Below, in pieces: positions 16,058 through 24,433 of a stretch of DNA of 64,000 nucleotides. The stretch comes from CAVTWS01 sp963738445. GTDB lineage: Bacteria > Actinomycetota > Acidimicrobiia > Acidimicrobiales > SHLQ01. The stretch lies in the NCBI GenBank assembly GCA_963738445.1, contig CAVTWS010000012.1, positions 124,001 to 188,000 on the forward strand, given 5' to 3'. Each line of letters opens with the position of its first letter. The first letter of the stretch is position 1. The notes under the pieces are model-generated. The model did not search any database and was not told the origin of the DNA. It worked only from the letters and a program-made list of their open reading frames with translations. The translations under genes and the position numbers were made by a program.

Positions 16058-17206
16058 TCAGTACAGGAACATGGGTTTGCCGCCGACATGGCGGACCTTG
16101 GGCTGGTACTCCGCGATGTCGTAGAGCTCGTCGACGTCGACTCGTTTGACGCCTTCGCCGGTCACCGACACCGGCACGTTGGTGTAGACGCCGGACCGAA
16201 GCGCGACCATGCGCCCGATCGATCCCTCGAGGGCGAGGTCGGTCGCCATCACGGCGAAGTTGGTGGCGACCATGAGATCGAGGCTGTCGGGTCGTCCCGA
16301 TCGGACGAGGTAGCCCAGCTCCTGGAGGATGATGTCCTCACCGGTGCGCTCCTTGAGCAGCTGGCCGGTGGTCTGACCGATCCCGCCGAGTTTGCGGTGG
16401 CCGTACGCGTCGGCTTCGCCCGACAGGTGCACTTCGCCGCCTTCCACGGTCGCGCCTTCCGAGACCGTGATCATGGCGTAGTGGGACGGGTTGGCGGCCT
16501 TGTCCTTGAGAACGAGCTCGGCCAGCTTGTCGATGTCGAAGGGGATCTCGGAGATGAGGGCTCGATCGACGCCGGCGAGGTACGCGGTGATGAGCGATGT
16601 CTCGCCGGAGTACCGACCGAACAGCTCGACGACGGCGATGCGCTCGTGCGAGCCCGTGCTCGTGCGCAGGTTGTGGATGAACTCGACCCCGCGGCTGACC
16701 GCGGTGGAGAAGCCGATGCAGTAGTCGGTGCCGTGGACGTCGTTGTCCATCGTCTTTGGGATCGCGATCACCGGAACCCCCTCCTGGTGCATCCGCAATC
16801 CGTACGACAACGTGTCGTCGCCGCCTATGGGCACGAGCGCATCGATGCCCAGGGCCGTCAGCACCTGGATGACGTGCGGGGTGAGGTCGATGGGGCCGAC
16901 ACCGGGGTAACGGTCCCGGAGGAACGCCGGGACGTCGGCGCCTTTCACCTTGCTCGGGTTGGTCCGGGACGAGTGGAGGAACGTGCCGCCGCTGCGGTCG
17001 ACCGTACGGACGACCTGCGACGTGAGCTCGAGGGTGTTGGCCGCCACCGAGTCGGGGTCGTCCGGGTTGGTGTGCACCAGCCCGCCCCAACCTCGGCGGA
17101 TGCCCACGACCGACGCGCCCTGGGCCTGGGCCCGGTTCACCACGGCCTTTATGCAGGCATTGAGACCCGGGACGTCGCCGCCTCCGGTGAGCACCGCGAT
17201 CTTCAT
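16058..17206 (-). CDS. 6-phosphofructokinase, pyrophosphate-type signatures
   Basis: 382 residues, MKIAVLTGGGDVPGLNA at the start. Two positions distinguish phosphate-donor classes: GGDDTLS (Asp in place of the Gly of ATP enzymes) and PKTMDND (Lys in place of the Gly in PGTIDND). Both match PPi-dependent enzymes. Other family blocks are ELFGRYSGETSLITAYLAG and VPVSVTGEG. The enzyme phosphorylates fructose-6-phosphate in the cytoplasm, reversibly if PPi-linked. It is the first gene of an operon with the MFS transporter. A perfect 14-bp palindrome lies 26 bases upstream of the ATG. Confidence 0.92.
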   Translation of the reverse strand: MKIAVLTGGGDVPGLNACIKAVVNRAQAQGASVVGIRRGWGGLVHTNPDDPDSVAANTLELTSQVVRTVDRSGGTFLHSSRTNPSKVKGADVPAFLRDRYPGVGPIDLTPHVIQVLTALGIDALVPIGGDDTLSYGLRMHQEGVPVIAIPKTMDNDVHGTDYCIGFSTAVSRGVEFIHNLRTSTGSHERIAVVELFGRYSGETSLITAYLAGVDRALISEIPFDIDKLAELVLKDKAANPSHYAMITVSEGATVEGGEVHLSGEADAYGHRKLGGIGQTTGQLLKERTGEDIILQELGYLVRSGRPDSLDLMVATNFAVMATDLALEGSIGRMVALRSGVYTNVPVSVTGEGVKRVDVDELYDIAEYQPKVRHVGGKPMFLY

Positions 17207-17231
17207 GTCGAACCCTCCCTCGCCGTGGCTC

Positions 17232-17245
17232 TGAAAGCGCTTTCA
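17232..17245. promoter_or_regulatory. perfect 14-bp LacI/GalR-type operator palindrome
   Basis: TGAAAGCGCTTTCA is fully self-complementary with a central CG and fits the published LacI-family/cre consensus TGWAANCGNTNWCA at every fixed position. It is 26-39 bases upstream of the phosphofructokinase ATG, within the expected core promoter. No LacI-type gene is in the window, so the regulator would act in trans. Confidence 0.7.
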
Positions 17246-17325
17246 TCAGCCGGCGATGCTACAACGCGCCGCGGCCCGGATGGGCGGAGCACCACGAGAT
17301 CTCCCCACTCGGCTGGTCACGAGGT

Positions 17326-17336
17326 TAGCTAAGCTA
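17326..17336. promoter_or_regulatory. short inverted repeat before toxin-antitoxin operon
   Basis: TAGCT, one base, AGCTA, ending six bases before the antitoxin ATG at 17342. Phd/YefM antitoxins autorepress by binding short palindromes over their own promoter, which makes this a plausible site. The following AGGA (17335-17338 region) is the only ribosome-binding-like sequence and is close to the start. Confidence 0.45.
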
Positions 17337-17341
17337 GGACC

Positions 17342-17596
17342 ATGAGCACCCACATCGTGAACACCCATGAGGCGAAGTCCCGCCTGTCGGAGCTGATCCG
17401 AGAGGCCGAGGACGGCGTCGAGGTGATCGTGGCCCGCAACGGCAGCCCGGTAGCGCGAATCGTGCCCTGGGCTCCGGCTCGGGTCGCGCGCACGCCCGGG
17501 GCGTGGGCCGGGCGGACCGCCTTTGGCGACGATCTGGTCTCCTCCGACGCCGAGATCCTGGCGGTGTTCGAGGAGTCAGCCGGAGCCGAGGCATGA
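17342..17596 (+). CDS. Phd/YefM-type antitoxin
   Basis: 84 residues. The N-terminus STHIVNTHEAKSRLSELIRE and the strand-loop VEVIVARNGSPVARIVPW are the standard Phd/YefM DNA-binding domain; the acidic tail (SSDAEILAVFEES) is the toxin-binding end. The stop overlaps the PIN toxin ATG (17593-17596), giving translational coupling. It neutralises the toxin and represses the operon, by analogy with the family. Confidence 0.9.
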   Translation: MSTHIVNTHEAKSRLSELIREAEDGVEVIVARNGSPVARIVPWAPARVARTPGAWAGRTAFGDDLVSSDAEILAVFEESAGAEA

Positions 17597-17973
17597 GGGT
17601 CCTCCTGGACAGCCATGTGGCGCTGTGGTGGTTGGCCGACAGCCCCTCACTCGGCCCGAAATGCCGCGAGGTCATTCAGGGAGCGGACGAGGCGTATGTC
17701 TCGGCTGTCACTCCTTGGGAGCTCGGCATCAAGCGTGCCTTGGGCAAGCTGACGATGCCCGATGGGCTGGCCGCGTCACTCACCAGCGAGGGATTCCTTT
17801 CCCTGCCGATCTCCATGGAACATGCCGAACGGGCGCCCAGCCTTCCCGCTCACCATCGTGACCCGTTCGATCGGATGCTGGTAGCCCAGGCTCAGATCGA
17901 GGCGCTGGTCCTCCTGACGGCGGACGACAGGATCACGGCCTACGGGGTCGAGGTGCTCGACGCCCGATCCTGA
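17593..17973 (+). CDS. PIN-domain ribonuclease toxin (VapC-like)
   Basis: 126 residues starting MRVLLDSHVALWWLADS. The conserved acidic metal ligands are visible: Asp in LLDSH, Glu in TPWELGIK, Asp in HRDPFDRM and Asp in LLTADDR. PIN toxins cleave RNA (tRNA or rRNA in characterised VapC proteins). The pairing of a Phd-type antitoxin with a PIN toxin is common in actinobacteria. No frameshift; the module appears intact. Confidence 0.92.
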   Translation: MRVLLDSHVALWWLADSPSLGPKCREVIQGADEAYVSAVTPWELGIKRALGKLTMPDGLAASLTSEGFLSLPISMEHAERAPSLPAHHRDPFDRMLVAQAQIEALVLLTADDRITAYGVEVLDARS

Positions 17974-17996
17974 CGTTGGTGGGTCGAAGCTGGAGG

Positions 17997-19187
17997 TCAC
18001 AGGCCCCGTTTGTCGTCGACCAGGTTGAGCCGGACCTGGGCGGCGTCGATGGCCACCTTCTCGTTGATGAACGCGTGCTGCGTGCCGGTGTAGAGGTCAC
18101 GGAATGCCCGTTCCAGGCGTGAGCCCTCCCGGATCGCCGAGGTGCCGGCGGCGAGGTGCGCCCACTCGGCCACGGCCCGTGACACGTCGGTGGCGTACAC
18201 GGCGACCATGCGCATGTCGGCCCGCAACCGAGGCGTGAGCGGATCGCCGGCGGCGACAGCCGACTCGGCGGCCTCGAACGACTCCAGGACCAGCAGTCGG
18301 GCGGCGCGCCACATCGACTCGTGGTGGCCGAATCCGCTTTGGAACGACGAGCGGTTGACCAGCGCCGACATGTCGCCCATGCGGACCTTGGAGTGGGCCA
18401 GCGCCTCGACATCGTCGAGCATGCTCCGGGCCACGCCCAGCGCCCAGGCGGCGTGACCGGCCCCGGTGATCGGCATGAGCCCCATGCGGAAGGTCGGGCT
18501 GGACCCCCGAAACGGTTCCCGGCAGAACAGCGGGAACTGCCGGTGGTCAGGGATGAAGACGTCCTGCACGTTGTAGTCGTACGAACCGGTGCCCTTGAGG
18601 CCCTGCACGTGCCAGCCGTCGGTGAACGTGACATCGGTGCGGGGGAGGATCGCGGCGCGGAGGTCGGGTAGGCCTTCCTCCAGCCAGACGATCTCGCCGT
18701 CGACGACCGGGATGAACCCGGCGGCGATGAACTCGGAGTGGCCGGTGCCGGAACCGAAGTTCCACGCCCCGCTCAGCCGATACCCACCGTCGACCGCATG
18801 GCCGGCCCCGTTCGGCGCGAACTGGCCTCCGAGGGTCACCGGGCGACCGGTGCCGAACACCTCGGCGAAACCCTCATCAGGCAGGTACGCCGCCGTCGCG
18901 GCGGAGGACGGCAGGTTGGCGATGCCGATCCAGCCGAACGAGCCGTCCTGCGAGGCCATCTCGATCCAGGTCTCGATCATGTCGCGGAACGTGGGCTCGA
19001 TGCCTCCGGCGGGCGCCGGGTTCATGGCGGTCATCAGCCCGGTTCGCCACATCTCGTCGACGACTGTCGATGTCAGCGTGCGTCGCTGCTCCGACGGCGC
19101 CGCCTCGGCCTCGACCAGGGCGCGCATGCTGCGGGCTCGGGCCGTCGTGGGCAGTGGGCCGATCTCGGTGGCGAGGGTCGCGGTCAT
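17997..19187 (-). CDS. acyl-CoA dehydrogenase-fold flavoprotein (monooxygenase-like subgroup)
   Basis: 396 residues. The fold is recognised from GLMTAMNPAPAGGIEPTFRD, the FAD/substrate block GYRLSGAWNFGSGTGHSEFI and a C-terminal helical bundle (GVARSMLDDVEALAHSKV). The short WNFGSG pattern and the C-terminal type fit the group related to HsaA and other flavin-dependent hydroxylases as well as true dehydrogenases, so the reaction is uncertain. The ATG overlaps the stop of the flavin monooxygenase gene by four bases; both are read leftwards from about 21 kb. Confidence 0.82.
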   Translation of the reverse strand: MTATLATEIGPLPTTARARSMRALVEAEAAPSEQRRTLTSTVVDEMWRTGLMTAMNPAPAGGIEPTFRDMIETWIEMASQDGSFGWIGIANLPSSAATAAYLPDEGFAEVFGTGRPVTLGGQFAPNGAGHAVDGGYRLSGAWNFGSGTGHSEFIAAGFIPVVDGEIVWLEEGLPDLRAAILPRTDVTFTDGWHVQGLKGTGSYDYNVQDVFIPDHRQFPLFCREPFRGSSPTFRMGLMPITGAGHAAWALGVARSMLDDVEALAHSKVRMGDMSALVNRSSFQSGFGHHESMWRAARLLVLESFEAAESAVAAGDPLTPRLRADMRMVAVYATDVSRAVAEWAHLAAGTSAIREGSRLERAFRDLYTGTQHAFINEKVAIDAAQVRLNLVDDKRGL

Positions 19188-20972
19188 GAGATGGGGGTGC
19201 GGACCAGGCCGGCCATGGTGCCCTCGGCCCGCCACGCCGCGAGGAGGTCCTTGAACTCGACGGCGCTCCGCATGTACGCCCCGGATCGGGAGTCGCGCTC
19301 GCCGGGCATCTGGAGCTCGTTGGTGAGGTAGCCCGGTGTGCAGTTGGCGAAGTACGCGCCGTACGCACCGATGGTGGCCCTGATGACCTGGAACCACTCC
19401 TCCTCGGCGTCGACCGACGGTTGCAGGACCACGCCCTCGTCGAGGGCGCGCCTGATCACCCACGCGATGTGCTCGGCGTTCTTGGTCCCGGCATACGCGA
19501 TGTTGATGTGCTGGCCACCCTGGATGTGGCTGTTCATGCACAGGTTCGGGAAGCCGTGGGAGAAGACGCCGTGCAGCGTCCACGGCCCCTTGGCCCAGGC
19601 CTCCGACATCGAGACGCCACCCTCGCCGACCGGGTCGAACCCGAGCCGGTGCGGTGTAGAAGGAGCTGGGTGAGTCGAAGCCGGTCGCGTAGACGATGCA
19701 GTCGACCGGGTACTCGGTGTCGCCGACCACGATGCCCGTCTCGGTGATGCGGTCGACGCCGCGCCCGTCGGTGTCGACCAGGGTGACGTTGTCACGGTTG
19801 AACGCCGGCAGGTAGTCGTCGTGGTAGCAGGGCCGCTTGCAGCTGACGCCGTACCAGGGCTTGAGGGCCTCGGCGGTCGCCGGGTCCTCACGGTGTCGTC
19901 GATGCGCTGGCGGACCCGGTCCATCAGCTGGAAGTCGAGGAGCGCAGCTCCTCGGCCTCCTTCTCGTCACGCGGGTCGCTTCTTGACGTCGACCGCGAAC
20001 ATCTCGGTCCAGCCGTCCTGCACGAGATCGACCGGCGGGTTCGCGCCCGGTCGTCATGGCGATGAAGTTCTGCATGCGGGCCTCGTGCCAACCCGGGGTG
20101 GCGGACATCTCGGCGAACCACTCGGGATCGGTGTCGCGTTGGTTGCGCGGGCTGACCGAGGAGGGGGTCCGCTGGAAGACGTACAGGTGCTGGGCCGCCG
20201 CCGCCAGCTTCGGCACGGCCTGGATCGCCGTGGCGCCGGTGCCGATGATGCCGACGACCTTGTCCGCCAGCCGGTCCATCGGTTCCTCGGGCCCGCCGCC
20301 GGTGTAGGCGTAGTCCCAGCGGCTGGTGTGGAACGAGTGGCCCTGGTACTCGTCGATGCCCGGGATGCCGGGCAGCTTGGCCTTGTGCAGCACGCCGCCG
20401 CAGATGACGACGAACCGCGCCGCGAGCTGGTCACCTCGTGACGTGGTGACCATCCATCGTTTCGACGTCTCGTCCCAGGCCATGCCGGTGACCTCGGTCT
20501 GGAACAGCGCGTGGGGATACATGTCGAAGTGGCGCCCGAGCATCTGTGCGTATTCGAAGATCTCCTGGGCGTGGGCGTACTTCTGTGTGGGCATGTACCC
20601 GACCTCCTCCAGCAGGGGGAGGTAGACGTACGACTCGACGTCGCACATGCAGCCGGGATACCGGTTCCAGTACCACGTGCCGCCGAAGTCGCCGGCCTTG
20701 TCGATCATCCGGTACGAGGTCACGCCTTCCTTGGCCAGGTAGGCGGCGGTGCTCATCCCGGCCCACCCTGTTCCGACGATCACGACGTCGGTCTCCTCGA
20801 CGACGGCGGCGCGGGTGAACCCGGGCTCGACGTAGGGGTCGGCGTCGAAGTCCTGGTTGAGCTCCCGCAGCGAGCGATAGGTACGCACGCCCTCGGAGAC
20901 TCGCTTGAGGCGCTCCTGCTCGTAGCGGGCCTGCAGCTCGTCCACGGGCAACGGAGTTTCGGGATCGGACAC
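19184..20972 (-). pseudogene. flavin-containing/Baeyer-Villiger monooxygenase, about five frameshifts
   Basis: GTG 20972 is chosen because GAGGAG lies eight bases upstream. The first about 305 residues are clean: VVIVGTGWAGMSTAAYL (FAD GxGxxG), GGTWYWNRYPG, the BVMO fingerprint-like YQGHSFHTSRW, and the second GxGxxA (IIGTGATAIQ). Reading then needs shifts near 20044, 19980, 19948, 19893 and 19660, with segments VDLVQDGWTEMFAVDVKKR, LDFQLMDRVRQRIDD, KPWYGVSCKRPCYHDDY and LGFDPVGEGGVSMSEAWAK, ending at 19184. All segments fit one about 595-residue enzyme. The clustering within 400 bases suggests consensus error or very recent decay. Confidence 0.82.
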
Positions 20973-21081
20973 GTTCACATCTCCTCGAGGGCGCTCGTCG
21001 GCGGCGATGGTAGTTGGATCGCGCTGGAGCACCAGATCGGTCGGCAAACCGGGCGGGGGGCGCGCCCCGTCCGATACCGGA

Positions 21082-22152
21082 TCAGTACAGCAGCCCGCGA
21101 ATCTCCGCGATCGGCAGGTCCCGCAGCGAGATGAGACCGGGCGGCGAACCGCACACCGCTTCGATCGCGTTCACGGCCTTGGCCGCGGTCGCGATGACGC
21201 CGCCTTCGTTGTGGTCGATGCCCAGGCCGACGTGCGTGTTGATCTCGACTCCGGGCGTTCCGTGGACCACGACGCGATGCACACCGGGACGGCCGTCTGG
21301 CGGGAGCGGCCAGTCCGGGGCGGCGCGCTCGGTGAGGCGGTTGATGTGCTCCATGACGATCCGAGGCTCGCCGTCGACGATCCCGGTGACGGAGAACCGC
21401 ACGGCGGCGACCTCGCCCGGCTCGACGTGCATCATCGTGCAGTCGATGGGCTCGACGGCCGCCCAGGTCTCGTAGGACTCGTCCAACCGGTCGAGGGTCA
21501 CGCCGAGCTCATCGGCGAGGAGCCGCACCGGGCCACCCCAGATCGACGCCAGCACGCCGGGGAGGAAGAGCATCGGCACGGTGTCGAAGGTGGTGCCGAA
21601 GCCGAAGCTCGCCCCGGTGAACTCGGCGTCGTCGTACGTGCCGTAGTCGCAGATCTCCTGGACGGCGATCCGCTCGGCCCGGGTGGTGAGGCTGAGAGCG
21701 GCGAAGGGGAGCATGTCACCGGAGAAGCCGGGGTCGATGCCGTTCACGTACATCGTCGAGCCACCTTCCTCGCACGCCGCTTCGAGCGGTTGGCGGATCC
21801 AGGAATCGGCGTGAGGCGGGTAGATCAGCCACACGAGTGACGTACCGACGACGTTGGTGCCGGCACGCAGGAACGCGCAGATCTCCTGGAGGGCTTCGAT
21901 CGGTCTTGACTCGGCCTGCGACATGTAGATGACGCAATCGGCCTCCAGGGAGACGAGCTCGGACACGTCGTTCGTGGCCCGGATGCCGGTGGGAACCTCG
22001 AGGCCACAGAGCTCGGCCGCGTCGCGGCCCACCTTGTCCGGGCTGCTGGCGTGGAGCCCGACGAGCTCCAGGTCAGGCCGCTCGATGATCGCCCGGAGCG
22101 AGTGACGACCGACGTTCCCGGTGGAGAACTGGATGACCCGGCGGCGCGTCAC
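21082..22152 (-). CDS. DapB-like NAD(P)-dependent reductase (diaminopentanoate-dehydrogenase-like)
   Basis: 356 residues from GTG 22152. The N-terminus RRVIQFSTGNVGRHSLRAII carries the GxxG-type Rossmann loop seen in the dihydrodipicolinate-reductase-like dehydrogenases common in mycobacteria, followed by IYMSQAESRPIEAL and GTSLVWLIYPPHADS, and the C-terminal VHGTPGVEINTHVGLG. Members are annotated as dihydrodipicolinate reductases but are not in lysine operons; several sit in lipid or steroid clusters. The true substrate is unknown. It lies 109 bases upstream of the monooxygenase gene on the same strand. Confidence 0.82.
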   Translation of the reverse strand: MTRRRVIQFSTGNVGRHSLRAIIERPDLELVGLHASSPDKVGRDAAELCGLEVPTGIRATNDVSELVSLEADCVIYMSQAESRPIEALQEICAFLRAGTNVVGTSLVWLIYPPHADSWIRQPLEAACEEGGSTMYVNGIDPGFSGDMLPFAALSLTTRAERIAVQEICDYGTYDDAEFTGASFGFGTTFDTVPMLFLPGVLASIWGGPVRLLADELGVTLDRLDESYETWAAVEPIDCTMMHVEPGEVAAVRFSVTGIVDGEPRIVMEHINRLTERAAPDWPLPPDGRPGVHRVVVHGTPGVEINTHVGLGIDHNEGGVIATAAKAVNAIEAVCGSPPGLISLRDLPIAEIRGLLY

Positions 22153-22291
22153 GTCGGCTCGCGAATCGTCATGGCTGCAGCTCGTGTCGGCACGCGAGGC
22201 AGCCTTCCATCGCGGGTACCTGCCGTCCACTCCGCGCCAGTTCCGCTCCGCGACCCGGTGGGCCGCCGGCCCGGTCGTGTAGGAAGTCGGC

Positions 22292-23080
22292 GTGGAGTCC
22301 ATGTTCATCCCCGACGGCGACGACTCGGTCATCGCCACCGAGCTCACGCAGGGACCGTGGGACCCCAATGCCCAGTACGGCGGAACCCCGGCGGCGCTGC
22401 TGACCTGGGTGGTGGAACGCGTGCCGACGTTGGTCCCCATGCGGATCGCTCGTCTGACGATCGACCTGCACCGTCCGGTGCCGCTCGGGCGCCTGCGGTT
22501 CTCGTCCGAGGTCGCGCGCGAAGGGAAGAAGCTGCAGCTCGTCGTTGCGGCGATCCACGACGACCGTGGGGTGGAGGTGGCGCGGCTGACGGCCCTACGC
22601 ATGCGGCTCGCCAACGGTCCGGATGCACCGACCGACCCGCGGTTGCCGCCGGTCACCGTGCCGCCGTTCGGGCCGGTGCGCGTGCAGAACGTCCAGCGCA
22701 CGGGACTCAACGGGTTCGCGCGGGCGATGGAGGTGCGTGATGCGGGCACCGAGGGCTCGGCGAGCAGCTGGTACCGGGCGACGCGCCCGGTGGTGGGGGA
22801 GGAGGAGCCCTCGCCCACGGTCCGGCTGGCGTGGGCCTCGGATTTCACGGCCAACAGCGGCAACTACCTCGACCTCACGCGATGGTCGGCGATCAACTCC
22901 GACCTGACGATCAACCTCGGCCGAGCGCCCGTGGGCGAGTGGACCGGGGTGACGACCCGCGCCTGGTACTCGGTCGACGGACTCGGCCATGCCCGCGCCG
23001 ACCTGTTCGACGTCGACGGCTTCGTCGGGACGTGCACGGCCAGCCTCCTGGTCAACGAGATTCCCTCGCCGTATCACTGA
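22292..23080 (+). CDS. TesB-like acyl-CoA thioesterase (double hotdog)
   Basis: 262 residues from GTG 22292. The pattern TQGPWDPNAQYGGTPAALLT, the LTIDLHRPVPLGRLRFSSEV strand pair and the second-half SDFTANSGNYLDLTRWSAIN / TINLGRAPVGEW fit the thioesterase-like (4HBT_3) fold with two tandem hotdog domains. It probably hydrolyses acyl-CoA intermediates to release CoA. It diverges from the DapB-like gene and is followed 35 bases later by a SnoaL-like gene on the same strand. Confidence 0.85.
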   Translation: MESMFIPDGDDSVIATELTQGPWDPNAQYGGTPAALLTWVVERVPTLVPMRIARLTIDLHRPVPLGRLRFSSEVAREGKKLQLVVAAIHDDRGVEVARLTALRMRLANGPDAPTDPRLPPVTVPPFGPVRVQNVQRTGLNGFARAMEVRDAGTEGSASSWYRATRPVVGEEEPSPTVRLAWASDFTANSGNYLDLTRWSAINSDLTINLGRAPVGEWTGVTTRAWYSVDGLGHARADLFDVDGFVGTCTASLLVNEIPSPYH

Positions 23081-23115
23081 GCGGCCTACACTTCACCGCG
23101 CCCGGGGAGGACCAC

Positions 23116-23580
23116 ATGACGACGTCTGAAGAGAACAAAGTGATCGTCCAGCGCTACTGGGACGCGCTGGCTGAACGCGACTGGGACGCCCTGGCGGCCC
23201 TGCTGACGCCCGATGCTCACTACACCGACGTCGGCACGCCGGGGCCGGGCGGGGTCGGGCCGGCGGGCGTGCTGCGGCGCCTCCGTATCGGGCTGGATCC
23301 GCTGTCGGGCTACTCGCATCGGCCGGGAACCAACATGATCGCCGAGGGCGATCTGGTGATGACGGAGCACACCGAGCGATGGGAGTTCCACACCGGCGAG
23401 GTGATCGACCACTCCTTCGTCTCGGTGACCCAGCTGCGCGACGGCAAGATCTGCCGTTGGCACGACTACTCCAACATCCCCAACATCACCGACAACGCGC
23501 CGCAGTGGTGGCTCGAACACATCATGACGGCGTCGCTGGGCGGTGGCCTACCAGAGGGTCCCGCGGTCGACGACGAGTGA
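23116..23580 (+). CDS. SnoaL-like / NTF2-fold protein
   Basis: 154 residues; GGGGAGG (23104-23110) precedes the ATG. VIVQRYWDALAERDWDALAA, LLTPDAHYTDVGTPGPGG and EVIDHSFVSVTQLRDGKICR with KICRWHDYSN at the end are typical of NTF2-like proteins related to limonene-1,2-epoxide hydrolase and ketosteroid isomerase. Catalytic role unproven. The last 33 bases overlap the convergent SDR gene. Confidence 0.82.
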   Translation: MTTSEENKVIVQRYWDALAERDWDALAALLTPDAHYTDVGTPGPGGVGPAGVLRRLRIGLDPLSGYSHRPGTNMIAEGDLVMTEHTERWEFHTGEVIDHSFVSVTQLRDGKICRWHDYSNIPNITDNAPQWWLEHIMTASLGGGLPEGPAVDDE

Positions 23581-24258
23581 AGTCCCGGTGACCGACGCTG
23601 CCGCGTCGGAGGCGAGATAGGCCACGGCGTCGGCGATGTCGCTCGGGGGCATGAAGCCGGGGATGACCCCACTCATGCGGCTGAAGAGGGAGAAGTCGGC
23701 GTCGGCGGGGAGCGACGTGGCGGCGCCGGCGGACAGCGGAGTGTCGACGCCGCCCGGGCAGACGCAGTTGACCCGGATTCCGTGCACGGCGAGCTCCACG
23801 GCCAGTGACTTCATGAGGAGGATGACGCCGCCCTTCGAGGCGCAGTAGGCCGAGTTGTACGGCTGTCCCTGCATGCCGGAGATCGACGCCACGGTCACGA
23901 CGTTGCCCCGCGACTCTTTGAGGTGGGGGAGCGCGGCCTGGGTGACGAGCATGGGCCCGACGAGGTTGACCGCCAAGTGACGGTTGAGCAGCTCGACGCT
24001 CAGGTCCTCGATCTTGGAGAACCGGTTGATGCCGGCCACGTTGACGCACACGTCGAGCCCCCCGAGCCGGCCGGTCGCCGCGGTCATGGCCGCGGTCACG
24101 GACGCTTGGTCGGACACGTCGCAGTGGGCCACGGTGTCTGTGGCCGTGAGGTCGACACCGGCCACCGAGGCGCCCTCACGCGTGAGCAGATCGACGGTGG
24201 CCCGGCCGATACCCGACGCCGCACCGGTCACGAACACTCGTTTACCTTCGAACCGCAT
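23548..24258 (-). CDS. short-chain dehydrogenase/reductase
   Basis: 236 residues. TGAASGIG, NVAGI (Asn-Val-Ala-Gly in place of NNAG), the Ser region VTVASISGMQGQ and AYCASK (YxxxK) are all present, with VNCVCPGGVDTPL and SVTGTSLVVDRG at the end. Compact length is normal for classical SDRs. It overlaps the SnoaL gene tail to tail and diverges from the amidohydrolase pair at 24.4 kb, so it may belong to that catabolic unit. Confidence 0.88.
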   Translation of the reverse strand: MRFEGKRVFVTGAASGIGRATVDLLTREGASVAGVDLTATDTVAHCDVSDQASVTAAMTAATGRLGGLDVCVNVAGINRFSKIEDLSVELLNRHLAVNLVGPMLVTQAALPHLKESRGNVVTVASISGMQGQPYNSAYCASKGGVILLMKSLAVELAVHGIRVNCVCPGGVDTPLSAGAATSLPADADFSLFSRMSGVIPGFMPPSDIADAVAYLASDAAASVTGTSLVVDRGTLW

Positions 24259-24433
24259 GATTCGGATGCTCCCTCTCGATGGCACTGGCGCCGGCGTCCA
24301 CTCTTGTCGACGGACGGAGCTCGCACCGGTTCGGGCCGTCGGGGCCGGTAGCGCCGTCGCCTATGATTCGGCCGGCACCGGGGGCCGCAGCCGGTCCGCC
24401 GAGGTTTGGTGAGCGAACACACGGGAGACAGCA

